DNA from: Paragonimus skrjabini miyazakii
Taxonomy: Eukaryota; Platyhelminthes; Trematoda; Plagiorchiida; Troglotrematidae
Reading direction: 5' to 3'
Length of the DNA stretch: 64,000 nt
NCBI GenBank assembly: GCA_014338405.1
Contig: JTDE01000900.1
Location: 27,384-91,383, forward strand
Below the pieces are notes generated by a model. The model made no database searches. It saw nothing but the letters and a program-made list of their open reading frames with translations, and was not told the DNA's origin. Shown in pieces: positions 27,601-41,300 of this stretch (the first letter of the stretch is position 1; each line of letters starts with the position of its first letter). The position numbers and the translations under genes were made by a program.

Positions 27601-28194
27601 CTTACAGTTTTAAATTTTGCTCCATAGGCAAATAACCGAAAGAATACATGCGCCACTGTTTTCATAACCACCGTTATAACTATCTCACAAGTCATTTACG
27701 TATATCTGATGGAATGTTGATTTTATCTGTTCCATCGTTCATTGCCAGCATGACTGCAAAAAGCAGGTTTATTTCATTTTCCTTCTATTCACTCCAGTTC
27801 ACATTTTCTTTACATCTACAAACTATCCGAGACAATCTTCCCCGACTAAAACAGGTACAAAAACGTACAAACAAAGGTGTTCCTTCTTTCTGTGACAACC
27901 TATGAACCTGTATGTTGATGGTTTGAACTAGCCTAAAATCCGTACTTCAGTTATCTATGCTTGAGTATTTCGTTCATTGTGTACGAGTAAACCAACAGTG
28001 CTGTCGAATTTGGTATCGACTGGTCTATCTCATAGCACATTAAAGCAGACCCATGTAACGGCCACATATCCAAAATGGCTAACATGATTATCATCTGTTT
28101 TCGTAGCTGGCGTCATAATGTTCTCGAGAAAATAGGATTAGTCAGCATCATTATTTGTCCGCAAAAGATTTATGCGCGTGTGTTTCTCTCAAAA
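27601..28194. other. No recognised gene
   Basis: An 85-codon open frame (27,648-27,905, +) has no motif. Nothing else is recognised. Confidence 0.5.
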
Positions 28195-28465
28195 TAGAAC
28201 AACATCCACACTTGATCGCAGCCTACGCATTCAGATAAGCCTTTCGGCTAGCCCACTTCGAAAGGAAGCACCAGACTCGAGTTTCGCTCTTATTAGAGCT
28301 CGTTAGTAGTGCATATTCTTGTTCGGATCAGAGTTTGCACTGTGACCCTCGTGCTTATGAGACTAGCGTGGTAACCATGACACCAGCAACCTCACAACAG
28401 GCATGACCGAATAATCGAAATGGTCGGTGAACTGAACACTATTCATACTATATTGTGATCAAGCG
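28195..28465 (-). mobile_element. Ribozyme-SINE composite element, copy C (degenerate)
   Basis: Minus-strand copy. Reading the plus strand, it starts with a worn terminal-repeat segment (aacatcc.cacttgatcgcag), then the ribozyme (28,268-28,313), a diverged tRNA-like region, and the cctcacaacaggcatgaccgaataatc segment that matches cctcacgttaggcacgaccgaattatc of copy A. Beyond about 28,400 the match fades, so the far end is approximate. Age is intermediate between copies A/B and copy D. Confidence 0.75.
28268..28313 (-). ncRNA. Hammerhead ribozyme, copy C, core mutation
   Basis: All elements are in place: stem I GCACUA/UGGUGC (one G-U pair), stem II GCUCU/AGAGC with an AAUA loop, GAAA, and a short stem III CUCGAG before the GUC cleavage triplet. 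The first core box, however, reads CUAACGA instead of CUGACGA. This changes the invariant G5 to A. G5 changes abolish or greatly reduce cleavage in known hammerheads, so this copy is probably inactive despite perfect helices. Confidence 0.85.
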
Positions 28466-30686
28466 TTTGGATTTGAGGACAATGGTATATTTTTCTGTCC
28501 TCTTGTTTTTGAAGGTTCCCACTTGCTTATTAATGGATTTTGCATCGCTCTTTACACAGCATAGTGTACGGCTATCTGTAATACATTACAAGTAATAGCC
28601 AAAATATCTGTTTGAATCAGACAAAACTGCCACCCCTTTCAGAAGCATTTCGATTTTCTAGGCTTCCTTCTCCACGGATCTTTTGCATTCCTGATTGTTC
28701 ACCTAGTTTAAGCACTTATTATCACCGCCGGTCTAACAATAGGTTACACTCTTCTCGTTTCCAACTATGTTGGACTTTCTGTCATCGTGCATGAAGATGA
28801 AAGATACCATAACGTCTCTTATTTCCATGCAATCACCCTCCAATCAGGATTTACTGAAAGAATAAGTTGCCATCTCTGTTCGCTTGCCGTTAGAACACGA
28901 TATATCAAGTTGGAATATACAAAGCCCTAGTGATTCAACTCAGCAACAACTTCATTATAACAGCAAATTATAACGGTTTGATAGTAATGTTGAGATTAAG
29001 ATCAGAATCAACAAAGAACATATTCAACCGTTAACCATGAAGATAAATGTAGGACTGACTACATTACGACTTCGGAATCCATCGTTAACATGTAGTTGAT
29101 AGGACAATGGCCCACTGTCAAGTGCAAGCGGCGAGTGGATTTCGATGGAACAAACGGCTAGCGCCACGTAACTCAAACGCTGCTATTAAATCAACTCATT
29201 TGCACACCATAGGTGGAGACAATAGTAAAGACAATGGTATCCTATGGTCCTAGATAGAACGATAGTAAAACATATAAACGTAACAAGCGTCAGTTGTTAT
29301 TTCTTGTTTACGGTCGATTCTCTGCGTCATCAATCGTTAGGCATCTTATCCAAAGAGCACAAAAAAGTGAAGTTTATGAGAAATTCCCCGTTTTCTCCCG
29401 ACGCAACCTGAAACACACTCTGGAGTTTTCCTGGAATTTAACGATAGACGAAAAATTCACACTTTGTACAGTCGGAAACAGTATGTAATGTCGCCACAAC
29501 TAGTGTAATAGCCATTTTTGCCGCTTTTTGTTAATGTTGTTTCTAAGCTCTGAAGCTATTTCTTCTGCCTTGTGAAACCTTGTCTCGAGGCTTCAAATTA
29601 GGTGCGTAGCCTTGTGTTCTAAGTGTATACAGAATCTTATTCTTCAGAACATCACGTGACTTGAGTTTTGCGAATTTGTTTTTAGGTTCGTAAATTATAC
29701 GAATATTTTCGAATTACTTTCGAACATGGCGGAAATCCTGGGATTAGATTGTCACAGCTTCAGTAATTTAAATGATGCATTTGCAAACTTGCTTCAAAAT
29801 ATCACAACGAATGTATCAAAAACATCCTCTGTTTGCCAACATTTTCGTCAACCATATTACTACGGGTGCATCTGTGGTTCGTCGGTCACAGCCACTAAAC
29901 TCCAGAGGTGATTATAGTGACACTTTTGGCCGCTCTTTGTCCAAAATTTGAGACCAGTGGCAACTTTTCTGTTCATCTTCCTTATAATTCTCATGAAGCA
30001 GCCAGATGAGTATCTGTATAAGTGATTGTATGTGCCACCGTAGATCGATTATTTTTGGTTTTCGAGACAGAGGTCATACTGCACACATTCATGACACTGT
30101 ATCATTTCGATAGTATGTCGGTTGAGCGTTAATTTGTCACTGTTGAACAACAGGCGCCAAGATACGACAGTTTCAGACAGACTGCATCCGTTCTCAACTG
30201 AGTACCTGGAGGGGTAGAATGCTTCATTTTCTAGTTAACTGCAGATTTTTACAATGTTTGTCAGCTTGTCCAATTTGGTTTCCAGATTTTGTCGTCTCTG
30301 TGCAATGTAGTTCCTATCAGATTCCCTATTTACTGTGTAGGACAACTCCATAAAAATAATCGTGTTTTTTCTTTCCCATATAGGTTTCGCATGTTGACTT
30401 GACACGAGTGTAATCGACTTTGCGTGTGACAGAAATGAGTGGGAACGGAAGGAGAGCATTCGCCTTACCCTTACTTGTTAGTATACCGATGAAACGGACT
30501 TAATTCATCTCCATAAATTTATTATTGGAACACCTGGTGCCATTACTAGTAGTGAAGCTGTCATGTAACGTTTATGAAACAACGGTTGTGATAACCAGTC
30601 ACGCACCATACATCTTATTTCACGACGTTAGATGAATGCTGCATATCTAGTTACTAGCCCTCCACTAGTTACGACTGTAACGTTTG
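28466..30686. other. No recognised gene
   Basis: Short open frames (28,612-28,794, 29,294-29,488 and 29,726-29,911 +; 30,235-30,459 -) show no motif. The last lies directly upstream of the 190-bp repeat on the minus strand, but I could not match it to a PLE protein. Confidence 0.5.
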
Positions 30687-30875
30687 GTCGACACTAACAA
30701 GCGCGCCCGGGCTGAATTTGATTTGTGTAGTGGAGCATGCTGCTGTGTTGGCGCCGTTTTAGTCTTCATTTGTGTAAGTCGTGTGCATGGCCTACTGGGC
30801 CTTTGGCTCATGCTGGTTCTTGTTGTTTCCTTTTACATGACAGTTGTTGGAACCCCTTACTTCGGAAGAACGCTG
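30687..30875 (+). repeat. 190-bp dispersed repeat R, copy 1
   Basis: From gtcga to cgctg this segment matches the reverse complement of 59,586-59,771, with many substitutions but long identical words such as ggaaccccttacttcgga and catgctggttctt. Both copies hold one shared uninterrupted frame with the pattern CKS..W..GPL.HAGS.CFLL.D.CWNPLLR (copy 1 frame from 30,737). A second frame in copy 1 (30,684-30,980, 98 codons, hydrophobic middle) is not conserved in copy 2. The repeat type is unknown; copy 2 adjoins a PLE. Confidence 0.8.
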
Positions 30876-33229
30876 TCTCTCGGTGTCTCCACGTTTTCCC
30901 AAATTTGGTCCGCAAGTGTAACTGACACTCAGAGTGGAGACGGCCGGCTTATATGTTACACAGTCTTGTTTAAAAAGTGACCTTTAGTTTCCATTTCATC
31001 GACCGAATATAATTCATCATCAGTATTATGCACAGAAAGACAAATTTAAATTTAATTGAGCAGAGATTTCGACGATTGATAGTTCACTTAACTTTGCCTT
31101 GATATTTTAAATTAGCCGCCGAGATATCCGCTATGTTTGGTAACAATGTATTTTTAATCGGGGAGTGATGTTTCTGAGTGTTACCCCTGTGTTACATGGC
31201 TCTTTATCATCCGTTCCCCGGTCTGGTTTAATATGTCTGGCTGAATTGTTGTTATAGACAAATTCGACTTTGTGGATTTGTCGTGATTTACAGTACAACA
31301 TCATACACTTTTGTATGCAGTGAATGTACGTCTTTTCAACGAACCTTGAATGGCGCAGGTATAATCAGCGATAAGGAGTATCAGCACCAGATCTAGCCAC
31401 TGAGCATGTGTTGCTACTGATACAGACAGTGTTAAAAATTTTCAAAAAAATGGAACAACTTTTCATTCTGACGATACAGTACAGTTAGTTAAAAGAGGTT
31501 TTCGAATGTCCGAATGCACAAAGATAGACTCAAGCACAGGCAAACGTAGACAGACAGTACGCAATCAAGCTAGTCAGTCTTGTGACGAAATAACTGGTCT
31601 TCAGGCAGATCGGCCGATTGCTGACAACGTCACGATGGTCATTATATAAGACATGTTCACAAGACCCAAGGCAGCAGGGAGTGACAGACGGCGGGGTTGT
31701 GCGCATATGTGAGTGAAAGATAATAGAACTGGGAGGTGAACACGAAGTTGACATTTCAACGGCGGACTGTGGACGTGATAACAGTAAACGATTAGTCACG
31801 TGATATCAGCAGCAGGAACCTAGTGACACTGACAACAGCGAAAGTTTTAGAATGTGTAACACGTTAATAGGGTACATCAGTTTTTTTTACTTTATTGTTT
31901 CATTCAACATATTTATCATTATTATGTTAATTTGCTTAGAAGCATCGCAGTGACTATCTGCATCTTGCAAAAATTATCAGATATCAGGGTGTGGCTGGAA
32001 CTTCGACATGCTATATTGGACATGTTTTCAGTGAAACTACTGACGTAGCTCGCTTGTCTAACAATCAGGAAGGATACAGCTGAACCACTTAGTGATTTAT
32101 TGACAGTTTTCAGTGATCGGTTGTACTAAAATTAGTAGAGACGACAACGCTTTTTCAGTAGCAGTTGCTTGTCAAATCGGTGTACTGTAGGACGCTTACG
32201 TTATACGAAGGCTGTAGCCAGAGGAGATTAGACACAAGCATTGGTATTATCCTCTCTCCGTTGTGCAGTTAAGTGATCACCACGCCGACAGAAACGGATG
32301 AAGAAAAATCAACAATAATCCGTGGTACATCAGTCAAGCCTATCAGTTTTGACGTCCCGGAAGGAAACTCGTTAATGACATAATAAGCTTGTTAGTAATT
32401 CCGACTATACTGGATCACATTGACAGAACTGTTAAGAACAAGCCCTCGTGCTTTGGAGCCGGACTGCTTGTATAACAAATATCTTAAACAGGTTTATAAC
32501 GCGATGTGTCAATAGTTCGTTCCCTATCATAAATCACGAACGTAAAACATGCAGACAGCTTTAACACTAGAAACGACCAAATATCGTACTATACAGTAAA
32601 TAACTATTTTTATCAGTTCCGGGGCAAACAAACTGCTTGACTCAACAGCTGTTATGCACACACGGGGACGAAAGGTTAAAGTTGATTAACAATGTCTCAG
32701 AGGACGCAAATTATTTCCGATTTCAATTGCACAATAACGTGCCATACGAGTTTCTGAGGTGAAAAACGGCCTGTTTTCCTTGTAAACTATTTTCATTGCT
32801 TTTTTTCAGTATCATGAGGAAAAATCATTCAAACATATGTTCAACCATTCTTCCATGTTGGTGCCCAGCTGTTCTGCCAGATTACACGCCACAACAACTG
32901 CATGTGAATTGATAGATTAATTATGAGACATAATATTTCAGTTCGTCATGATTATGACCATACTGAGTGGCAAGTCAATTGAATTTTACATATCTGTTTT
33001 CTTCCAAGGCACAAGGTTTTCCAGTACATACTAAAGCAATTCACATTTGTGCATTAGAATTTTCACGTTAGAATCTTAGACACGATGATAGGAACGTGAT
33101 TAGCCCAACCAACCCAAATGGATAGCCAACACTGAATAGCGCACGTCGCACTGGTTAGTAGTTGGTGGACGCAAATACACTCGCATCAGTCTCGAACCGC
33201 CTAGAAGCCCTTGAGAGAAGAGCGATGAC
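30876..33229. other. No recognised gene
   Basis: No family is recognised. The 89-codon minus frame at 31,530-31,799 is Ser/Cys/Thr-rich without a motif. Confidence 0.5.
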
Positions 33230-33445
33230 TTGAGCGCGGTTGTTCTTCTAGACTATGTATACTACGATACTGCTTACAACCGGCTTCATCTGGATGGCAT
33301 TACTTATGAAGTTCAGGCTCGCGAAGGACTTGGAAGCAAGATTCCAACGGATTCCCAGATCGATATCTTTTTGGAGTGGATATCCAACGAAAACAATACA
33401 ATTTTAAGATTACTCACGAAAGCTGAATCTGATAATGATACTTGA
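33230..33445 (+). other. Open frame of unknown function, 71 codons
   Basis: An uninterrupted frame of 71 codons whose composition looks more protein-like than most short frames here (balanced charge, segments such as YNRLHLDGITYEVQAREG and IDIFLEWISNENN). The frame opens with a non-ATG codon, so a true start may lie upstream. It sits about 450 bp before the transposase remnant on the same strand and could be part of the same element or an exon. I do not recognise it, and the coding call is weak. Confidence 0.25.
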
Positions 33446-33857
33446 ATGGCTGGTGCATAACTGTTAACAGATTTTATCAAATACCCATAGGTATGGACAC
33501 AAATAAAAATTTGAAGTTACGGCGACTGTTTGTTTGTCAACTGATGGGGTTTTATTCGAATTCGAAGACCATTAACTGGGATGATGAATAGTGGAATGAA
33601 GATGTGCGTCTATATAATAAATAGTCGAAGCCGTAATCATCAGGAGATTTGAACTATAACGCCAAGCTCGACAGCAAGCTATACGACGAGGATGGTAACG
33701 TAAAATTGCAATGATTCCAAGAGATAGGCGCGATCCCTGCTACATCCGACGAAGATCAGCACATCCATGTCAGAAATTGTGTTGACATGCTAAAACGCGC
33801 CATGTCACATTGATATGTAAGGTATTTTCCGTAGAGTTACATAATGGAGGATAGCCG
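33446..33857. other. Unassigned, possibly decayed transposase interior
   Basis: Between the open frame and the transposase C-terminus there are broken frames, one with YNAKLDSKLYDEDGNVKLQ near 33,655-33,715. I cannot place these in a family. Confidence 0.3.
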
Positions 33858-34040
33858 TTACGACTGGCGCACTATTCACCATTGTTGAATCCGACTGAGA
33901 ATATTTTAAACAAGGTGAAAGCATGAGTTGAAGGGCATCTACCGGTGCACCAAACGACAATAGTAATCCGAGATTGTCAAGATGTGCTGAGTCAACAGGG
34001 GCGAAAATACGTGCCCTGAAGCGGACAGTCATTTCTGACA
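33858..34040 (+). pseudogene. Tc1/IS630-type DDE transposase C-terminus, broken
   Basis: One frame reads LAHYSPLLNPTENILNKVKA, stop, VEGHLPVHQTTIVIRDCQDVLSQQGRKYV. The YSP.LNP.E....K.K block is the signature around the last catalytic acidic residue of the Tc1/mariner/IS630 superfamily, usually YSP.LNPIE; the acidic residue (E of PTEN) is kept. A TGA follows VKA. The other two catalytic acids and the N-terminal DNA-binding domain are not visible upstream, so only the C-terminal part of an old DNA transposon is present. No terminal inverted repeats could be paired by eye. Confidence 0.6.
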
Positions 34041-37000
34041 TGTGCGGCGTCAACGGAGACTACTGCTACTGAACGATGCTGTACGCAGGGTATGGATGGT
34101 GAAACTTTGAGGTCACAACCTTACATTCACATCTTCCAAGTTAATGTACAATACTTTATTTAGAGCAACTAAAAACTGATTTATACTTCCTATGTACTTA
34201 AAGCAATTCTTCATTAAACTGATGCATGGTCTATGAGTGTATCTAAGTTACATCACTTTTTCGTTTTCCGGTGAAACACTTAATAACGGATGAGCTACTC
34301 CCATAATTTAATTAATTTAACATATTAACGTTATTACCTGAACTGGTAGCTTCTCGCAATATATACTTTTCTTTTGTTGGCTCGTTGATCTCACCGATGA
34401 CGTTGGACGATTTATAATTTGGCCGTACAATACCAAACTCTAATAACGCCCCCATCTCAGTAGACAAAGAAAATCGTGTGTACTTACACATAGGTGCAGC
34501 GAGTCGATTGCCGAAGCCATGTCTCTTTAACGTCAGATTTCAACCAGTTATCTGGTGCACACTGAACTTGATTATCTGTTTGATCTACCAGTGTGCGGAG
34601 TGTAATAAATGTCTTACGGTAACTAACCTCTGGAAATCGGTTTCCCATCAATTTGTTCAATACGAGATAAAACACCGTTTGATCGTCTGGAAACCACTGA
34701 GAGATATTTCCCGGATGAACACTATCGCTGTACGCTTTTAAGGTGGTACTGTTTTGCTCGCACATAACGATTCAAGATATCTTGTAATCACTAGTAACGA
34801 AAATAGACTAGCTTCGATCCATCCAGCGGCTAAATGGTGGATATTCGAAGAACTACGAGATTTCCGAATGATCGTCCATTCATCAGAAAAATCTTGTCTT
34901 GCTCGGCCAACCAAAACATTGATGAATAAAACACATTGTTTCTCCAGGTACACGTTGGTATTAATGCAGCAGGGCCTTTCTTTTCAATACGTTCAGAGGA
35001 ACTGCGATGCAACTCATCCCCATTGATTTGAGTAGATTATTTTTCAGTCAGTTGGCTGTCGTGTATAAAGATAAGTGACAGCATTAGACAAATCAGTATC
35101 GCTTACACAACTGTTGTACGTTCACGTGATAATTATAGATTAAAACATTTAAAAATAGCAGTTTTATTCTTCTACACACCCTGCGCAATTTCGACAGAAA
35201 GGTCACCGGGCTGTAACTCAAAGAACCAAATTTTTTTCAACCCTCCGAATAGAGACAAACGTCGATTCTATGTGGTCGTCCGAAACAGTGACCAGAACCT
35301 AATGATATTTTTGCTCGTCATTTTGGTGCTGGTTTCTTGTTTGAATAGGACTGTAAGTTGGCCTAGCTATACCATGTCACTTCAAAGCTTAGACCTCCGT
35401 TATTATTAAAGATGGACTTGGTGTGCAAATAACTTGGGTCAATCGCGACCTCCAGAGATTCCACGGACTTTGAGTAACTGATATAATTCATTCCAGCTAG
35501 CAACGTTATTTTCACGTTGACACAAAATTATTTCAAGGCACTGAAAGCTGACTAAACCAAATATCCTTCCTTTAAATAACATTTCCGAATAGTCGTTTGA
35601 AAACTCACCTGTTCGCTTTTATTATATGAAGCAAGCTACCTGATGGATCCGTCAGTCAATATGTGGTAACAACCATAATGACCCCACGTGCAAACGTGAT
35701 CATTTTACATGGTTAAACGTGTACTGTTAGATCCCTTGTCATGGTATACAGTGGTTCAAGTAAGTTTTGAAATATCACACAAAATGTTCTTTTTGAAAGG
35801 CTAACCACTACAAATACGGGAAGTTGGAAATCATGGGTGGTGTTTTCGAGAGATTTCAGCTAACTTCCACTTTGATTAAAGTTATTTATTACATTTGGAT
35901 GCTTGAAAAACAAACCTACGCTCAAATAAACCAGTAGATGCGTCGTCTGAATGACTTTCCTGTAATGTGGTATAAGTCGAAGCAACTCGCTTTATATGAC
36001 TACGTCTTATCAATTTTCGTGGTCGTGAACATCTTTGGAATGTATGCGGCAATGATAATTTTCGAAAGGCCATAGTGGAAATGATTGATTTGTGAAATTC
36101 AGACACATATGCTGAGACCAATCACCAATAGCCTCGCAATGTATATGGGTAGTTCATGTTCTGTAGTTAATTTGTTGTAGATTCGCTTACGACGACAGAC
36201 GACGTAATTTACGAGTAATCTTCGGTGAGTAATTTCGCAAATGCTGAGGATCTAAGCGCTCTGCTGACAGAACACGAGAAAACACTAATTCAGTTAGCAG
36301 TATTTGCAAACACTTCACGTAAATTACTTGGTAATCAGTACATGCTGAGAAACCATCGCGTTTTTTCAAGCTGAATCCTCGAGTGGTAAGCCATCGGTGG
36401 TTTTGAATGGGCAAATGGAAACATTGGACTGCGTTTTGCCAAAGCGCTTTTTATCTAAAAAGTGATTTTTTTGTTTATCTGGACCACTGAACTGGACTAA
36501 AAGTAAGTTGACCCTACCAGCGTTTAAGAGAATACCAGTAAATGATCTGAAAATATCTGAATTTGGCGCCACCTTGACGGTCCTAAAAATAGCCCGCATT
36601 TTTCCTTGTGATGCTGGAATCATTTTCGTGATAAACGGCAACCGTTTCCATTAACTGGTAAATACTATGAGCCGTTGCTTTTCCAGTATCAACCCGAAAC
36701 TTAGTCTACAAGATAACACAACAATCTTACAGAAAAGTGCTCGAGAATATTCTTGCACTGGAAGACAATCTACAGTTTAACTATCAGCATCTAGAATGCA
36801 TGTTACCTGGAAACAACCGAGTTCAAAACATGGATATTGAATTACAGAACTGATAGATTGACATGTAGAATCAATTATTGAATTATTCACCTCGACCAAC
36901 ATAGCTTGGTGGTCTGCGTACAGTGAAACGATTCCGTGAATCTAACGTTTTCGAAATTCTCTGTCTTTTGGTTTTCTTGTCCTCTGTTCACACCACAAGA

Positions 37001-40000
37001 AGATGGATTTATCTGTCTATTTACCCGATATTGGCAGAAAAAGATTTTCCTATAAACAAACCACACTGAAGGTCAGCACTGTTTACACAAGTAAACGTTC
37101 ACTTGATCCAACACTTAGCAGCAAAATACACCCACTCGGTTTGCATGAGGCAGTGAGAAAACCCAATGCTCCAAAATTATTAGGCCCTAGCACGATTTCA
37201 GTCAGCAAATTGACATATGAACAGTACAAACTTTAATCTTTTCTGTTGAATCATCCTGTAACAACTCATGTACACAAATTATACAAATCGGCCAACTGTG
37301 TGACAAGTGTTCGACATAGATTAATATTTACACAGTAGATAATCGATATGTAGACGCAACAATACCAGTGTGTAATAAAACCTCGGGTTATGTAATCAAG
37401 CATTCTAAACAATAATGTTCAAATGATCAACACAGTTTTGTTATTGACCAATCGTACTAAACAGTCTAAATGAATCGCCATGACGATTTGGAATTTAAGT
37501 TAGTTGTGACAAAGCCGTATTACGATTTAATTTCTGGATTTAACTTTCCCGACTAACTACTCGATGTCAATGCAGTCAGAACATAAGTGAGGTCAGTATG
37601 TTACATAGAACATCGTTTTGTACTGTGAGAAATTCTCAGCACTTGATTGTTAATAATCACTCGACCATGATCATTAGAAGCAAATGATATCTTCACTAAT
37701 CTTCAGAAGGATAGGTCACCACTCGTAGTAAAGCATTTCAAATATTCTTTTCAGAACCCTAGTTCAGTGGCTGAATTTCGTTCTTTCCAGCAAATAATAC
37801 TGGTATATTTGAAGCACTGAGCCATTTATGAAATATTATACGGTTTTTAGTGGACGGCTTTTCCTACTTTCCAGTCAATAGGATTTCCGAAAAATTCGTG
37901 ACGTTCGCGTACGTCTCATACCTTAATACTAATGCTGTCTGAGATTCTTTTGTCTGGAACTGTGTTTTAGGGAAAACCGTCGTCACGATAGATTGTTCCC
38001 AGTTACAGTAACTGTCGATGACAGTGTTATTGAACACTCCTTCGATTAAACGAATAAAACTAATTTTAAAGTCACGTGAACAATATTTCAACGGACAATT
38101 GTTGTGATAAATCTTCATTTCAGCCTAGTGAAGTCCTGAAAATAAGCAACTATAAGAAATTTATTTTGCCAAAGTGCAACTGTTGAAACCAAATGAGATT
38201 ACGTTTTAGCCTTGATCAAAAACGTTAAATGTTTCAGATAATTTGTATTACTTGGTTTGGATGGATGGGAGGGCGCATTACACGTCACTGACTGTATCCT
38301 GACCAGCGCAACGCGAAAGAGCAAGTGGCGTATTCCACCCATAACCTAGGAGGTCGCAATCGGACTAGGTCATACAAATGTGTATGTTCACAAATTTAAT
38401 CATGGTTCTCTTATGTGAGTGTATGCATCAAAGCTAAACGATATGATTCCTTTCCATCTATTCTACCTTCGCAACACCGACTATCTGAAGCCTATCGTTT
38501 TGTGATCAAAACCGCGACGATGTCTAGTTTGTTTTCGTTTAGCCCCCGAGCTCTTTGTTTTAATTAAGCTCAATAGCACGTTGGTCCATATTTAATTTCA
38601 AATAATTTTACTAGCCTGATGTGAAAATTTATTACTAACACTTCTTTTAGGTTTTCAATGTCAAGTTGACCAATTCAGAGAACATCAGCCTTTAACTATG
38701 AAATTAATAAGCCTGCTTTAGGTTCTTGTGAAATGTTGTCATTCTTATCAGAATCGTTTCAAACAAATCGCTAACTTTTCAATTCCCTTCACTTTTATAA
38801 AACTTACTCTGTCTAAATTTGTCAATAAACATTTCATCGCCACAACACATGATTGGCAAGTTTGACTGCACACAAGCGGGGATGCTCTCCCTCTTTCAGA
38901 TAGTTTCAAGTCACTCAGCCCCGAGGTTTGAAAGATGGGAGCTAATTTCGATTTCAAATACGAAACGCTTCGAGAGAAAACACTTGATCACGTGTGCGTG
39001 ATCAAACAAGGGCGACTTTCATTCGATTTTTGTTCTCAACCTCAAAATTTACCATCTAATTCGATTACACGTAAACATCAATTTCACTAGTGAGCTGAGT
39101 TTTAGCAAACTCATGTCCGGGGATGAAAGGGTATAGACATTTTTCCTGAAAACGAACCGCATATCACTGTAATTCAAGTTTGCATAATTAGTGGTCGTTT
39201 ACTTGAAACCTAAGGCAATTTACTGCCGGAATGGTCGATATGATCAAAATAAAATGAACTATAAGCGATTTTTATTGTAATTGTTAGCTTCTTTGTTGCA
39301 TGCTCTATCAACCGCCACATGTTCAATTGTTATTTAAAGATTGTTTCCCTTTTCGTTGTAGGTGATAATCCACTAAGTTGTAACTGATATCCCGACATTT
39401 TCCTTAGAACGTCGTGTGACGCTTAGGTCATGTGAACCCCAGAAGTTTTTAATCAGTTTGTACGGGCTACGACGATATTAATGAGAACACATAAACATAA
39501 TAACTAACTTTAGTTGCTGGTATTCGAAAGGGAGCAGAAACGAAAATAAACACCAAATGGGAAGGTGGCGGTCAAAGAAAGAATCCATAATGAGCCGTCT
39601 TTTAAGGCCAACAAGCAAATATGAAATCGGCAAATCGATGTTCCCGGAAGGTGTACATATGTGTATTACATATAAAAAGACCATTCACTCAAAGTGTTAT
39701 TGAGGGATGATGGGCAGGAGCTGGCAAGCAACTGTTTGCATGATGATGACTTCAGCCCCCCAAGTGGGCAGGCAAGAAGGATACACGCTGTCTGGAACTG
39801 ATGGATCACTGCATGCGTTGGGGTGATCATCAATAGAATTGTGACAATCATGAAAAGCCACAAGAAGGGCTTAAAATGAAAAGGGAAGGAGATGGGTGAA
39901 ATGAAACACTTAATAGGAACAATCATCATGAGAATTTTTCATCTAGATGGGAGAATTCGTAATACTGGTGTTGTCTGCGTATGTCAGCCATTGGGTTATA

Positions 40001-41300
40001 ATGAATGCAAACCGTGGATGTAATTCGTCCTCCTCAATTAACATATTCAACCAACAATAATGAAAAACATCTATTTTTGCACTAAATCGCCACACTGACC
40101 GGTTAACAAAACGCGGAATGGCATAGGGTTGAGTTCAACTAGATTACTTTATTGTAACTTTTGTTTGAGACAACTTTCTGACTGCTCAAGTCGAAACCCT
40201 TTCAACCTCATCTAATTATGTTACAGTCTTTGGAAAAAAATAACCATACATTCTTGATTATAACTGCGGTTCGGTTGTTGACATCGTAGAATGTAACTAG
40301 TAAAGGAATCTTGAACAAACATTACAAAAAGAGAACTGGATAGGTCGTCTAGAAGTCTCAACAGTTAGTTCATAATCCTTTCGAAATGAATTTCATTTTC
40401 AGACCAATGATAAGCTGTGTTTGACCGAAAAATGAGTTTTTGACACACTCTTGTTAGATAAAGCGCCAGCAGTAAGCACCACAATTACTGAGCTCAATTC
40501 AAACACACAGAAGTGGTGTGGACCAAGATGGTGTACATGTTGCCATGCAAAAGTGATTGTATTTCAATAGGCGGACCCATTACGAACTTGGAAACCACTT
40601 AGTAGCTGTAAACAACTTGAACGAAAAAACGTATCAAATGAATGATAAAATTTCACAACACCTCGAGGTAACTCATAACGTACGCGCTCACCTCAGTTAA
40701 GTGTTTGACTGTATTTCTACAAACAACGAAGCTGGCCGAAAGATAAAGGGAATGTTAGACAGTTAGTCCCAATCGATATTCAGTCGACCATCCACTGACC
40801 AGGCAACAATCAACATTCTATGGCACTAACTTCTACAAATACTTTAACTCATAATTCAAGTTGTAGATGACGTTCGTATATTCGATTATTCAAACAATGA
40901 GGACACTGAAAAGTTAACGGAAAAAAGTTGTACACCACTACAAACTTGAAATGTACATCTGAACGGTATTCAGCCTGACATTACGAGGATGTAAATATTT
41001 GACACCTAAAAACCTTAAGCAATCTTCTCGATTAAAATTTTGTTAGATGTACCGATATATTTCAGCGTGTAAGTTTGTGTAAATCTATCCAATTTGATTA
41101 CGAACGATCAGCTGCAACTTACTATATCACGGTAACTCAGCAAATTTCAACAGTGACCTTTTAATATGCTGATGTTACTGCCCACCTCTTCAACGATTAT
41201 CACATGTTTCTTGACAATTGAACCGATTCCACTTACTTTATGCAGTTTGTAACACATTTCGAAACAGGTTTTTTTATTAACCCGTTGTAAGATGTTTACA
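34041..41300. other. No recognised gene
   Basis: A long stretch without a recognised family. Overlapping open frames on both strands at 34,478-35,026, the minus frames at 35,882-36,121 and 36,187-36,641, 37,003-37,236 (+) and the hydrophobic minus frame at 39,666-39,929 show no decisive motif. The minus frame at 34,484-34,765 (ISQWFPDDQTVFYLVLNKL) faintly recalls retrotransposon gag, too weakly to call. Confidence 0.5.

Noticed and set aside
34484..35026. Minus-strand frames resembling retrotransposon gag (ISQWFPDDQTVFYLVLNKL)
   Set aside because: The similarity is limited to a short aromatic and Leu pattern; no zinc knuckle, protease or RT follows, and the plus strand is equally open.
38540..38585. 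A ccgagctctttg...aattaagctcaatagcacg stretch resembling the ribozyme
   Set aside because: The alignment needs gaps within the core, and neither the flanking tRNA-like part nor the terminal repeat is present.
39666..39929. A hydrophobic 87-codon minus frame as a membrane protein
   Set aside because: No family resemblance, no neighbouring coding signal, and its composition follows the local T-richness of the strand.
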